A stretch of DNA of 38,055 nucleotides from JBCDAP01 sp038747915 (GTDB lineage Bacteria; Planctomycetota; Phycisphaerae; Phycisphaerales; UBA1924): NCBI GenBank assembly GCA_038747915.1, contig JBCDJJ010000030.1, positions 1 through 38,055 on the forward strand, given 5' to 3'. Position numbers and translations under genes: made by a program. Below the pieces are notes generated by a model. The model saw only the letters and a program-made list of their open reading frames with translations, searched no databases and was not told the DNA's origin. This document shows positions 19,217-28,533 of this stretch, piece by piece. The stretch's first letter is position 1. Each line of letters starts with the position of its first letter.

Positions 19217-19358
19217 TTCCAGTTCATCGCTGGGTGAACCCGTGCGTCGGCGACCGGTACCATGAGTCCACGCCATGCGGGCCGGAGGAGGTCCGCGCGA
19301 ACCACGCATACCCCCGCTCCGGCCGGCCGCGGAGCACGCCTGTCCGAAGGATCATCCG

Positions 19359-20513
19359 ATGACCGTGTCGCCCCGTTCAGTTGCGTGCGTCGCCTCGACG
19401 CTGCTCGCTGCGTTGGCCAGCCCGATGCTCGCTCAGGACACGTTCGAGCCGGTCGATCCGGCTCGGGTGAGCGTGGTCGAGGCGGAGCGGGAGTACACCG
19501 GCGTCGGGCGGCTCGAGTTCAATCAGACCACGATCGACCTCGGCGAGGTGGACAACAACGGGGCAGTGACCGCGGAGTTCCGGTTTACCAACGCGGGTGA
19601 TGGCCCGGTCGAGATCGAGCGGGTGCGTGCCTCGTGCGGGTGTACGACGACGGCGCTGCCGAAGATGAGGTTCGAGCCCGGCGAGAGCGAGGTGATCCGC
19701 GCGACCATCAAGCCGCGCCGTCCGGGCCTGAACTCGTCGAGTGTCACGGTGACGTTCAAGGAGCCTCAGCTCCAGCCCATGCGGCTTCGGGTCAGTGTGG
19801 ACTACGCGGCGCCGTTTAAGCTGTCGGAGCCGGCGGTCCGGCTCGGCAATGTCGAGCTCGGCACGGAGACGAGCGGGGAGTTGACGGTGCTGTCGCGTCA
19901 GGACAATCTCGAGATCGTCTCGGTCACGAACCCGGGCGGGCTCATTGAACTCGACTGGCAGGCTGACGCGAGCGACACCGCCGAGGCCGATGCGGATGCC
20001 GAGGTGGCGCCGGCATCGTCCGACGGGTCGTACCCGTTCTCGAGCGCGATCGGCTACACGTTGAAGGATGACCTGCCGACCGGTCAGCTCCGCGAAGCGG
20101 TCATCATCCGCGTCAAGGAGCGTGGTACGGAGAATGTCACCACACTCACAGCGTACGTGATCGGCATCGTCCTCGGCGACCTGACCACCAAGCCGGCGCA
20201 CGCGCGGCTCCAGCCGTCGGAGAGCGACCCGGGGACTTACTCGGCGCGGGTCGAGGTCGTCTCGCGTGCCGATCGCCCGTTCACAGTGAGTGATGTCCGG
20301 GTGATCGGTCAGTCGAGCGCCGAGTTCACGGCCCGGATCCTCCCCAACGAGATGGTCGAGGGCGATGGCACCTGGGTCGAGGTGGTCGCGACGCCCACGA
20401 TCGAGGCCGGTGTGTTCCGCGCCACGCTCGAGATCTACTCGGACCGTGGCACCGCCCCGCTCACCGCGGTGTGCGTGGGCATCGTTCGCGCGCAGCAAGC
20501 TGCGGCGCAATAG
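19359..20513 (+). CDS. DUF1573-domain secreted protein
   Basis: A 384-aa exported protein. The ATG at 19359 has a GAAGGA site and starts a signal peptide ending near MLAQD. The first mature domain is DUF1573, an Ig-like fold: IDLGEVDNNGAVTAEFRFTNAGDGPVEIERVRASCGCTT, with the hallmark SCGCTT motif. A second, related domain follows (VRLGNVELGTETSGELTVLSRQDN), then a third beta-rich part. Between them lies an acidic linker rich in Asp/Ala/Glu. The family is widespread in Bacteroidetes and planctomycetes; its role is unknown, probably periplasmic. It begins 142 bases after the tRNA, in the same direction. Confidence 0.88.
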   Translation: MTVSPRSVACVASTLLAALASPMLAQDTFEPVDPARVSVVEAEREYTGVGRLEFNQTTIDLGEVDNNGAVTAEFRFTNAGDGPVEIERVRASCGCTTTALPKMRFEPGESEVIRATIKPRRPGLNSSSVTVTFKEPQLQPMRLRVSVDYAAPFKLSEPAVRLGNVELGTETSGELTVLSRQDNLEIVSVTNPGGLIELDWQADASDTAEADADAEVAPASSDGSYPFSSAIGYTLKDDLPTGQLREAVIIRVKERGTENVTTLTAYVIGIVLGDLTTKPAHARLQPSESDPGTYSARVEVVSRADRPFTVSDVRVIGQSSAEFTARILPNEMVEGDGTWVEVVATPTIEAGVFRATLEIYSDRGTAPLTAVCVGIVRAQQAAAQ

Positions 20514-20622
20514 TCCCTCGGCGATGTGGCGTCCTCGCGACAGCGCCGATAAAAAGAGCTAGAGGCCGCGACGGAGTCGTCGGCACGCCTCGTGCATCAC
20601 CCACGCCGGAGGCTTGGGCGCG

Positions 20623-20970
20623 ATGGCCAGATGTCACAGAGTAGTCGCAGCGATTGCCGTGGTGCCGGTGCTCTGCCTCGGCGGGTGCTACAGCGTGATC
20701 GATCCGATCTCGGTGCCCCTCGGCGAGCCGGTCCGATACCCGGTGTCGGTCTCCTCGGCGTCCGCCCACCGGGTGTTCTCCTCTCCGCAGGTGGTGTCGT
20801 GGTCGGCGGCGAGCCGGACCGTGGATGCGCAGCGTTTCGAGTTCAGCCGGAGAGACGCCCTAATGGGGGTGCAGCGTTCTACGGCGCTGCGCGCGACCGC
20901 GCAGTGGCCGCACCCGCTCCGCCCGCTCGAGCGCCCGGTGGACTTTGATCGATTTCGTCAAGACGACTGA
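20623..20970 (+). CDS. Small hypothetical lipoprotein
   Basis: A 115-aa protein with signal peptide and lipobox Leu-Gly-Gly-Cys (VVPVLCLGGC). The mature part, beginning YSVIDPISVPLGEPVRYPV, is not recognised and becomes basic toward the end. The ATG at 20623 is favoured: GGAGG lies 11-15 bases upstream. A TTG at 20614 is in frame but less likely. It stands alone between the DUF1573 gene and HU. Confidence 0.65.
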   Translation: MARCHRVVAAIAVVPVLCLGGCYSVIDPISVPLGEPVRYPVSVSSASAHRVFSSPQVVSWSAASRTVDAQRFEFSRRDALMGVQRSTALRATAQWPHPLRPLERPVDFDRFRQDD

Positions 20971-21051
20971 TCGTGGTGCCCTCGTCTGTGCGCACACGGG
21001 CGGTCCGGTGCGGCGTTTTTGCCCTGTTTCGCGCGCGACGGCGATCAGCCG

Positions 21052-21080
21052 TTGACCAACCACCGAGCCCTCGGCATACT
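21052..21080 (+). promoter_or_regulatory. Sigma-70-type promoter of the HU gene
   Basis: TTGACC (21052-21057), exactly 17 bases of spacer, then CATACT (21075-21080). The start site would fall near 21087, giving a leader of about 108 bases to the GTG at 21195. This is the best consensus-like promoter in the window. Confidence 0.65.
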
Positions 21081-21194
21081 TGACCCAGCGAGTCTTTCCG
21101 GCGGAGAGACAGAGATGCGTTCGGCTCGGCTCGCTCACATCGAGGCGGTGTTCCCGGAGGTGTTGTCGGCATCCGAGCCGATCGGAGGGTGTGC

Positions 21195-21626
21195 GTGGCG
21201 ACCGTGACGAAGAAGGACTTAATCGACCGGATCGCTGACGAGACGGGCAGCAAGCGCACTGCTGTCAAGCAGATCGTCCAGGCGTTCCTCGACGAGGTGA
21301 CCGAGACACTCAGCGCCGGCGATCGGCTCGAGTTTCGTGACTTCGGTGTCTTCGAGGTCAAGGAACGAGCGGCCAAAATGGCTCAGAACCCCCGCACGCT
21401 CGAGCCCGTGCATGTTCCTGCGAAGCGGACGGTGCGGTTCAAGCCGGGCCGACAGATGCAGCGCGCGGTGGACGCGAGCACGCCGCAGCCCGATGCGGAG
21501 TCGATGTCGGCGGAGATCGCGACCGAGCCGAAGCCTGCGGGCGCCGGCGCGTCCGTTCATGCCGGTGGTGGAAGGTCGTCCCGGCCGCTGTCACCCGCTG
21601 TGGTGGCGGCCGGCGAGCTGGACTGA
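21195..21626 (+). CDS. HU/IHF-family DNA-binding protein with C-terminal tail
   Basis: A 143-aa protein. Residues about 1-90 form the HU fold: TKKDLIDRIADETGSKRTAVKQIVQAFLDEVTETL, then the beta arm core RLEFRDFGVFEVKERAAKMAQNPRT and VPAKRTVRFKPGRQM. About 50 further residues (Ala/Glu/Pro/Gly-rich) extend past the usual end and have no basic repeats, unlike the Lys-rich tails of actinobacterial HU. The start is GTG 21195, six bases after a GGAGGG site; GTG 21189 lies inside that site. Confidence 0.92.
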   Translation: MATVTKKDLIDRIADETGSKRTAVKQIVQAFLDEVTETLSAGDRLEFRDFGVFEVKERAAKMAQNPRTLEPVHVPAKRTVRFKPGRQMQRAVDASTPQPDAESMSAEIATEPKPAGAGASVHAGGGRSSRPLSPAVVAAGELD

Positions 21627-21669
21627 CCGTCGTCTCTTCGGGGCCTCTTCCGGGCGTCTGTGATCTCAA

Positions 21670-21692
21670 AAACCCACCCGGTTTGCGGGTTT
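21670..21692 (+). terminator. Weak terminator after the HU gene
   Basis: AAACCC (21670-21675) pairs with GGGTTT (21687-21692) across an 11-base loop, followed by CTCCTG. The stem is short, and the segment is also the upstream flank of the aldolase leader. Confidence 0.35.
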
Positions 21693-21733
21693 CTCCTGAT
21701 CGTTGTGGCGTGGTCTCTGCTATCGTCTTTCGT

Positions 21734-21749
21734 CCGGGCGCGAGCCCGG
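21734..21749 (+). other. GNRA-capped hairpin in the aldolase leader
   Basis: CCGGGC (21734-21739) and GCCCGG (21744-21749) enclose GCGA, a GNRA tetraloop. It lies 75-90 bases ahead of the aldolase ATG and shares the GGGC-(A/G)CGA-GCCC core with the palindrome in thiC (8120-8139). Confidence 0.45.
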
Positions 21750-21823
21750 CTTTGTGCATCTGCCGCACGCCGGCGGGTCGCTCGAGATCGCGACGCCGGC
21801 ACTTCCGGGAAGGGTTTTCTGTC

Positions 21824-22924
<1,101 letters not shown>

Positions 22925-22953
22925 GGCGAACGCACGACCTTTGATTCCCGAAG

Positions 22954-22990
22954 AAGGCCGTCGGAACACCGACGGCCTTGTTTCGTTTTG
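22954..22990. terminator. Strong intrinsic terminator between convergent genes
   Basis: A perfect 11-bp stem: AAGGCCGTCGG (22954-22964) with its complement (22969-22979), loop AACA. GTTTCGTTTT follows on the plus strand, ending the aldolase transcript. On the minus strand the stem is followed by CTTCTTCG, so it may also end the gene at 23027. Confidence 0.88.
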
Positions 22991-23026
22991 GGCAGCGTCA
23001 GTTGAAAATCTCTCGACCTCGCGCGT

Positions 23027-23467
23027 TTAACGATCCGTGGGATCGTCGGCCTGCCTTGCCGGTGGCCGCGACAGATCCACGGTGTCCTGCCAGTCGTAGT
23101 CGACCTTCGACCGCTCCTCGAGTGAGAAGGTCTGCGTCTCCGGGTTCGAGAGCACCGCGGCTTCGGAGTGATGCCGCCGGTCGGGGCTCTTGCCGCGGCG
23201 TTCGCGGTCGCCATCATCGCGGCGGGCCCGCCGTTCGCTGGATCGCGCCCGCCACTGCCCGCCCGAGCCGAAGTCCTGGCCCATCGAGGTGAACTGGAGC
23301 GTCATGAACTGGCAGAGCAGCTCGCACCTCGTCGAGAGCAGGAGCAGCGTGGGGGGCCAGAGCCCCATAAAGAGTCCGAAGTCGCGGTCATGTCCGTGGA
23401 AGACGAGCCAGGCGGCCGGGATCGACAGCACGCCGAGCGCGAACAGCACGTTGGCGATCAGTTGCAT
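23027..23467 (-). CDS. Small two-TM hypothetical protein
   Basis: A 146-aa protein. ATG at 23467 starts the hydrophobic segment LIANVLFALGVLSIPAAWLVF, followed by a second, FGLFMGLWPPTLLLLS. The rest is polar and Arg/Asp-rich (RARSSERRARRDDGDRERRGK) and probably disordered in the cytoplasm. No family is recognised. It converges with the aldolase gene. Confidence 0.6.
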   Translation of the reverse strand: MQLIANVLFALGVLSIPAAWLVFHGHDRDFGLFMGLWPPTLLLLSTRCELLCQFMTLQFTSMGQDFGSGGQWRARSSERRARRDDGDRERRGKSPDRRHHSEAAVLSNPETQTFSLEERSKVDYDWQDTVDLSRPPARQADDPTDR

Positions 23468-23620
23468 GGCACGACCTCCGATTGCGTAGCGATGCCGGTG
23501 CATCGGCAGACTCGGGGGAACGATCGCCTTGGTCGCGCGCGCAATTCGGCCGAGGTGCGCGTCTGATCGGTGCTCCCACCGAAATCGGGGCTGTTGAGCG
23601 GGTGGTGGTCGTGGCGATCC

Positions 23621-24145
23621 TCAGTCGAGGAAGGCGACGCCGACCTGTGGCAGCTTCATGAGCTTCCGCCAGGTGCTGAGCTGACCGGCGTGGTACGCCT
23701 CGTGCCAGAGGGCGTACTCGAGCAGGTCGTGGACCGTCGCGATTTTGGGCCGCATGCTGTCGTCGGGGTTTGGTGTATCGAGGTGGGCTGGGTCCATCAT
23801 CGCGACCCGCGCGATCAGGACCGATCGGATGCGGTCCATCTGTTCGAGCAGCTCATCCTTGGAGAAGACCGATTCGTCGGCGGATCGTGGGGTGCTGTCG
23901 GCGCCGAAGGCGGCGGCCCACCGCTGATCGATTGTGACGGCATCGCACGCGAGACCATCGGCGAGATAGGCGTCGAAGAGCAGCAGATGGCCGAGCGCCC
24001 ACGCGGGCGTGTGCACGCCGTGGTGCGGTTCGTCGTAGAACTGCTCACCGGAAAGATCGTCGACGAGACGGAGCGTCTGGCGACGGGCGTTGTCGAGCGC
24101 GTTGACGATGCGGTCGGGCATAGCGCCCAGCATAGTGGCGGCCAT
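23621..24145 (-). CDS. DinB-family protein
   Basis: About 174 aa, a four-helix bundle of the DinB/YfiT type. The metal-binding histidines are seen in HTPAWALGHLLLFD and in the C-terminal WHEAYHAGQLSTWR, the usual signature. These proteins are often thiol-dependent transferases or of unknown function. The start could be ATG 24145, 24133 or 24121; none has a strong ribosome site. It follows the dipeptidase gene on the same strand with about 32 bases between, so the two are likely co-transcribed. Confidence 0.82.
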   Translation of the reverse strand: MAATMLGAMPDRIVNALDNARRQTLRLVDDLSGEQFYDEPHHGVHTPAWALGHLLLFDAYLADGLACDAVTIDQRWAAAFGADSTPRSADESVFSKDELLEQMDRIRSVLIARVAMMDPAHLDTPNPDDSMRPKIATVHDLLEYALWHEAYHAGQLSTWRKLMKLPQVGVAFLD

Positions 24146-24177
24146 GTCCGTGATACCGACCCATGCGGACGGGGGGT

Positions 24178-25266
24178 TCAGTGCTTTGGTGTCGCCCGCG
24201 CAAGTTCGTCGGTACTCGCGCCGGTGAGCACACCCGCGAGGCAGCGGTGCCAGTTCTCGGACAGGAAGGCGTTGACGGACTCGTCGTTCCACCCACGGCC
24301 GCGGAGGCCATCGCCGAGCTTTGCCAGATCGTTCGGTTGATCGATGCCGCCGACAAGGTCGTCGGCGGTGATGCCGCCGTCCATATCGGTGCCGAGGCCG
24401 ACGTGGTTTGTGTTGCCCGCGATGGCGCAGATGTGTTCGACATGGTCGAGTGCTGCATCGATGGTGGGACGTTGGGGTGTCTTGGGGTCGAGCCCACGTG
24501 CGATGAAGTTGCGGACGAGGTTGAGGCCGATGACCCCGCCGCGGCGGATGATCTCGCGGATCGTGTCGTCGGTAAGGTGCCGCTGATCGTCACGCGGGTT
24601 GCCGGTGCTGACGAGGGCGCGGCAGTTGGAGTGGCTCGCGATGACAAGGGCATCGGTGGTGTCGAAGAGGTCGCGCGTGGCGGAATCGGCCAGGTGCGAT
24701 TGATCGTGCACGAGCCCGAGCGCATCGATCGTGCGCACAAGCTCGCGGCCGAGGTCGGAGAGGCCGAAGTCGGCGTCGGCGTCGGCCGGGTCGACGCCGT
24801 TGCCCGCGGCGTATCGCGATGACGCCCACCAGGCCATGCCGATGGCGACCACGCCGCGCTCCGCCCACCAGGGGAGTTCATCGGGCGTGCGGATGGGGTC
24901 GGCGTTCTCCATGAGGATGCCGAGCTCGATGCCACCGGGCGACGGGTCGTGGTGGGGGGTGGACGAACGCGCACCGGCAAGACGGATGTCACCGGTGCGG
25001 GCGAGATCGTGGTAGATGTCGAGCTGTCGAGTGCCGACGTCGTGGGCGGCCTGCGCATCGCCGACCGGGTAGCCATCCGGCTGGTCCGCCTCGCCCGGTG
25101 CGGTGAAGATCGTGCCCAGGCACCGGGTGATGCCCGCATCTCGGAGCGCAGGAAGTGTCACCGCAGCAGGTGGGTGGGGGGGCATCGCGCGGTCGAGCGG
25201 TGCGCGCAGGTCGCGGCCGTTGACCGCGAGTGCTGCAAGATCGAGATGGGCATCGAAGAGCATCAT
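24178..25266 (-). CDS. Membrane dipeptidase (peptidase family M19)
   Basis: A 362-aa amidohydrolase-fold dipeptidase that cleaves dipeptides, in relatives also D- or dehydro-dipeptides. Zinc ligands expected for renal dipeptidase are all there: DAHLD (His7, Asp9), LMEN (Glu120), DQSHLAD (His191) and SHSN (His212). GLGTDMDGG is the conserved C-terminal loop. There is no signal peptide from the ATG at 25266, so it is likely cytoplasmic. An upstream in-frame extension exists but looks non-conserved. Confidence 0.9.
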   Translation of the reverse strand: MMLFDAHLDLAALAVNGRDLRAPLDRAMPPHPPAAVTLPALRDAGITRCLGTIFTAPGEADQPDGYPVGDAQAAHDVGTRQLDIYHDLARTGDIRLAGARSSTPHHDPSPGGIELGILMENADPIRTPDELPWWAERGVVAIGMAWWASSRYAAGNGVDPADADADFGLSDLGRELVRTIDALGLVHDQSHLADSATRDLFDTTDALVIASHSNCRALVSTGNPRDDQRHLTDDTIREIIRRGGVIGLNLVRNFIARGLDPKTPQRPTIDAALDHVEHICAIAGNTNHVGLGTDMDGGITADDLVGGIDQPNDLAKLGDGLRGRGWNDESVNAFLSENWHRCLAGVLTGASTDELARATPKH

Positions 25267-25353
25267 CGTGAACAACCTAACGCACCCGGAGTAGGCACAC
25301 GGCCTTCTGGTCATGCAGTAGACTGAAGCGAACACTCGTGACGGGAGATACGA

Positions 25354-26022
25354 ATGTCGATTCAATCAAGTGTGACCCATCGACGCGGCGGCGCCCTTGC
25401 TGGGTGTCTCATCGCAGCGGGCGTGGTTGCTGTCCTGGTGATCATCGGGGTCGTGCTGCTTGTGATGAACCTGAAAACCCTTGCGGTCGACGGTGCTGCG
25501 GGGTTCACCAAGGCCGCGGTGTCGGCGATGCCGCTGCCCGAGCAGGAGAAGCCGGAGATCAACGCGATCATCGATCGCTTGGCGACATCGGTGAAAGACG
25601 GGGACATCACGATCGAGGAAGCGACACGGTTGCTGCAGGGCTTGGAGAACAGCCCGTTCCTCGCGATGGGTGGCGTGAGCGTGTTCGAAGCGACATATCT
25701 CTCGGACTCCGGGCTGAGCGATGAAGAGAAGGCAGAGGCATCGCTCACGCTCAACCGTGTCGCGCAGGGTGTGGTCGCTAAGACGATCACCACTTCGGAC
25801 ATCGATGGGCTGCTTGGACCGGTGCGCCGGACGACGCCCGATGGTTCCACGGAGTTCAAGCCGCCGAGTGAGGTGAGCGACGATGATCTGCGGCAGGTCG
25901 TCGCCGATGCGAAGGCGCTGGCCGATGATCGCGACGTATCGATGGAGCGTGTCGAGGTCGATCTCTCGGACTCGCTCGAGCAGGCGATCGAGGAAATGCT
26001 CGGTCGCGAGCTTCCGGGCTGA
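25354..26022 (+). CDS. Membrane-anchored hypothetical protein
   Basis: A 222-aa protein with a short basic N-terminus, one membrane helix (GCLIAAGVVAVLVIIGVVLLVMNL, about residues 17-41) and a mostly helical, acidic C-terminal domain (EQEKPEINAIIDRLATSVKDGDITIEEATRLLQGL; DSLEQAIEEMLGREL). No family recognised. ATG 25354 has a GGGAGA site 9-13 bases upstream. It diverges from the dipeptidase gene. Confidence 0.7.
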   Translation: MSIQSSVTHRRGGALAGCLIAAGVVAVLVIIGVVLLVMNLKTLAVDGAAGFTKAAVSAMPLPEQEKPEINAIIDRLATSVKDGDITIEEATRLLQGLENSPFLAMGGVSVFEATYLSDSGLSDEEKAEASLTLNRVAQGVVAKTITTSDIDGLLGPVRRTTPDGSTEFKPPSEVSDDDLRQVVADAKALADDRDVSMERVEVDLSDSLEQAIEEMLGRELPG

Positions 26023-26212
26023 TCGGCTCTCGTCGATGTATTGATTTCGTTGCGACTCGTCGGTGCAGGATTGTCGCTGAGGGGCGGCCTCACCAAGGCA
26101 CTGTGATGTCGCGAGATGGGTCGCTCGGCGTGTCATCGAGCGATCGGGTCCGCTTCGGTGATGATGCGCGCTCGTTCATCCCGCCATTTCCCCGTGTCGA
26201 GTGGCTCGCTCT

Positions 26213-26875
26213 CTACACCGTCATCGCGCGAACATCGCCATCGGTGATGATGTCCGCTTCGGTCTTCGCGGCCACCTCGTCGATGGTCGTCTCGGGCGCG
26301 AGTTCGGCGAGGCGGAAACGCTCGCGGCTGCTATCCCACTCGAGGACGCACAGATCTGTGATGATTTTCTTCACACAGCCCACACCGGTGAGGGGGAGCG
26401 TACACGACGCGAGGATCTTCGGATTGCCTTTGCGGTTGCAGTGCTCCATGGTCACCACGACGTTGTCGACGCCGCCCACGAGGTCCATCGCGCCGCCCAT
26501 GCCTTTGACCATCTTGCCCGGGATCATCCAGTTGGCGAGGTCGCCCCGCTCGCTCACCTCCATCGAGCCGAGGATGGTGATGTCGACGTGACCCCCCCGG
26601 ATCATGGCAAAGGAATCTGCGGAGCTAAAAAAGGCGGCCCCATCACGGGCGGTGACGGTTTCTTTCCCCGCATTGATCAGGTCGGCGTCGAGTTCGGTCT
26701 CGGTGGGGTAGGGCCCGGTGCCGAGCAGCCCGTTCTCTGACTGAAGCCAGACATCGATGCCGGTGGGGATGTGGTTCGCGACCAGCGTCGGGATGCCGAT
26801 GCCGAGGTTGACGACATCGCCGTCGTTGAGTTCTTGGGCCGCACGGCGGGCGATCTGTTCGCGAGTGAGTGGCAT
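26213..26875 (-). CDS. scoB: 3-oxoacid CoA-transferase subunit B
   Basis: A 220-aa beta subunit of a succinyl-CoA:3-oxoacid (or acetoacetate) CoA-transferase. The catalytic glutamate lies in SENGLLG (Glu47), after the glycine-rich VVNLGIGIPTLVANHIP. GGHVDITILGSMEVSERGDLANWMIPGKMVKGMGGAMDLV is also typical. It transfers CoA between succinyl-CoA and a 3-oxoacid such as acetoacetate. ATG 26875 has a GGGGAG site. The alpha subunit (28534-29268) is on the same strand but about 1.66 kb away, with unrelated genes on the other strand between them. Confidence 0.93.
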   Translation of the reverse strand: MPLTREQIARRAAQELNDGDVVNLGIGIPTLVANHIPTGIDVWLQSENGLLGTGPYPTETELDADLINAGKETVTARDGAAFFSSADSFAMIRGGHVDITILGSMEVSERGDLANWMIPGKMVKGMGGAMDLVGGVDNVVVTMEHCNRKGNPKILASCTLPLTGVGCVKKIITDLCVLEWDSSRERFRLAELAPETTIDEVAAKTEADIITDGDVRAMTV

Positions 26876-26981
26876 TGCTCCCCTTTCACGGTGGTATCGC
26901 GGTTGGAGTGTAGCGTCGCAACCCTGTGGAACTGGAGTACTGAAGTATTCGCGCGTGTGGTGATGGCTCGATAGAGGTGGC

Positions 26982-28058
26982 ATGGATCGGCCCGCGACGC
27001 CCGAAACCGCATCGTCCGAAACACCCTCTCCAACGGTGGGGTGTTCGCACTCGTGTGAGTCATCCTCGACCGCACCGCCACACGGCATCGCGCTGCGCGC
27101 GGCGACCCCGCACCTACGCGAATGGCTCGCGGCTCACTTTGACGCGTGCTCGGATCAACCCGATGTGTTCGAGGTTGTCGGCCACGACATGCTCGATCGT
27201 GTCGGACTGGCCATCGCCGATCTGCGTCGACCGGATCAGAACAGTATCGATGCTGTGTTGATCGAGGAGGGCGTGCCGGCAGACCCTTGGGCCGCGGCGC
27301 CGCTCCCGGTCGTGCTCGAACGGATGCGATCACCGTGGTTCCCCGCCATGCTCGAGCAGCGCACACTCGAGTTCGAGTACCAGCCGATCCTCGAGATCGA
27401 CGGAGATGGGGTCTTCGGCTATGAGGCATTCCTTCGAGGGAACGTCGACGGTATATCGATCGGCGCGCAGGAGGTGCTTCTGGCCGCGGATGCGCACGGG
27501 TGCCTGAAGGATCTCGACCGTGTGGCACGCGAGGCGGCGATCGAACAGGGAGCGCAGATCGTCCGCCGGGGCCATGCACTCTTTGTGAATTTCTTGCCGT
27601 TGACGGTGGCCGATCCGATCGACGGGTTGTCGTCGACGTTCGCCACGATTGATCGATCAGCGCTCGACCCGGACCGCATCGTGCTCGAACTGGTTGGATG
27701 TCAGATCGCGTCGGATGTCTCGCACGCCTCGTCGATGCTTGAGAAGTACCGCGACCTCGGTCTTCGGATCTCGGTCGATGACTTCGAAGGCGACATCCGT
27801 TCGCTCGACATGATCGATCGGCTGAGGCCCGAGTTCGTCAAGCTCAGCGCATCGATCGTGGCGCAGAGCCTCGAGCTTCGCGAGTGCGGCCTGCTCCGTG
27901 CGATCGTCGATCGCGTGCATGAGAGCGATACGTTGGTGATTGCAAAGAATGTTGAGACGCGCGAGGCGGCGGACACGCTGCGTGACATTGGTTTCGATGC
28001 ACTCCAGGGCTGGTTCGTGGGCCGCCCTCATCCGGTCGACATCGCGGAGGCGGCGTAG
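26982..28058 (+). CDS. Degenerate EAL-domain protein
   Basis: A 358-aa protein. The first ~130 residues are not recognised. Residues about 130-355 are an EAL phosphodiesterase fold, but with changed key motifs: FGYEAFLRG in place of EALLR, IVLELVGCQI for LEITE, VDDFEGDIRS for DDFGTG, and VIAKNVET for VIAEGVET, so an acidic metal or base residue is replaced by Lys. LQGWFVGRP keeps the usual end. It is probably a c-di-GMP binder or an inactive partner, not an active phosphodiesterase. ATG 26982 with GAGGTGG ahead. It is divergent from scoB. Confidence 0.82.
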   Translation: MDRPATPETASSETPSPTVGCSHSCESSSTAPPHGIALRAATPHLREWLAAHFDACSDQPDVFEVVGHDMLDRVGLAIADLRRPDQNSIDAVLIEEGVPADPWAAAPLPVVLERMRSPWFPAMLEQRTLEFEYQPILEIDGDGVFGYEAFLRGNVDGISIGAQEVLLAADAHGCLKDLDRVAREAAIEQGAQIVRRGHALFVNFLPLTVADPIDGLSSTFATIDRSALDPDRIVLELVGCQIASDVSHASSMLEKYRDLGLRISVDDFEGDIRSLDMIDRLRPEFVKLSASIVAQSLELRECGLLRAIVDRVHESDTLVIAKNVETREAADTLRDIGFDALQGWFVGRPHPVDIAEAA

Positions 28059-28243
28059 CACGGGGCGGGAGGGCCCGTTCCGATCAAAGTGGAATCCGTC
28101 CTGTGCTTTCGAAACGCGGGGTCCGGAATCAAGAGGAGTGCATCGGGATCGACCGGTTCACCGAATAAACCAAGCACGCAGGTCCTTCTCCTTCTATCTG
28201 GTCTGTGTGCCAGCACACGACCAACTCAATACAGGAGCCTCAC

Positions 28244-28402
28244 ATGACCGACCACTCAAGGATCACGAACGCCGCCGAGGTCAGCAACACGATCAATCAC
28301 TCGGGTCGAACGCACGCCCGTATCCAGGTGCTCGGTTCGCTCGCAAGCTTCATCACCATGGCCGGTTCGATGGCCATCATGATCTCGCTCACACTCGTCT
28401 GA
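28244..28402 (+). CDS. 52-aa membrane micro-protein
   Basis: ATG at 28244 follows a good AGGAG site with 8-base spacing. The N-terminal half is polar (Met-Thr-Asp-His-Ser-Arg-Ile-Thr-Asn), and the C-terminal ~22 residues form one hydrophobic helix (VLGSLASFITMAGSMAIMISL). The stop is followed by a GC hairpin and a T/C tract. The ribosome site and terminator make a real gene likely; function unknown. Confidence 0.6.
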   Translation: MTDHSRITNAAEVSNTINHSGRTHARIQVLGSLASFITMAGSMAIMISLTLV

Positions 28403-28423
28403 TTCCTCACCACACAACGGGTC

Positions 28424-28465
28424 GCCCGCTTCGTGCGGGCACCCTTCCGACTCTCTCTCTTTCTC
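28424..28465 (+). terminator. Terminator after the micro-protein gene
   Basis: GCCCGC (28424-28429) and GCGGGC (28435-28440) with loop TTCGT, followed by a pyrimidine run CTCTCTCTTTCTC. Confidence 0.5.
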
Positions 28466-28467
28466 CC

Positions 28468-28506
28468 AACGCCTGGCGCGGCCCACAGCGGCGCTAGGCG
28501 TTCTTT
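28468..28506. terminator. Hairpin terminator between convergent genes
   Basis: AACGCCTGGCGC (28468-28479) pairs with 28491-28502 (one G-T pair), followed by CTTTGT. It lies between the plus-strand micro-protein and the end of the minus-strand scoA gene and could serve both. Confidence 0.55.
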
Positions 28507-28533
28507 GTGCGCACGTGTTGGTTCACGAACGGG

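Noticed and set aside
18787..19305. Minus-strand reading frames across the tRNA-Arg and intron
   Set aside because: They are antisense to a complete split tRNA and group I intron core and have no ribosome site or family signature.
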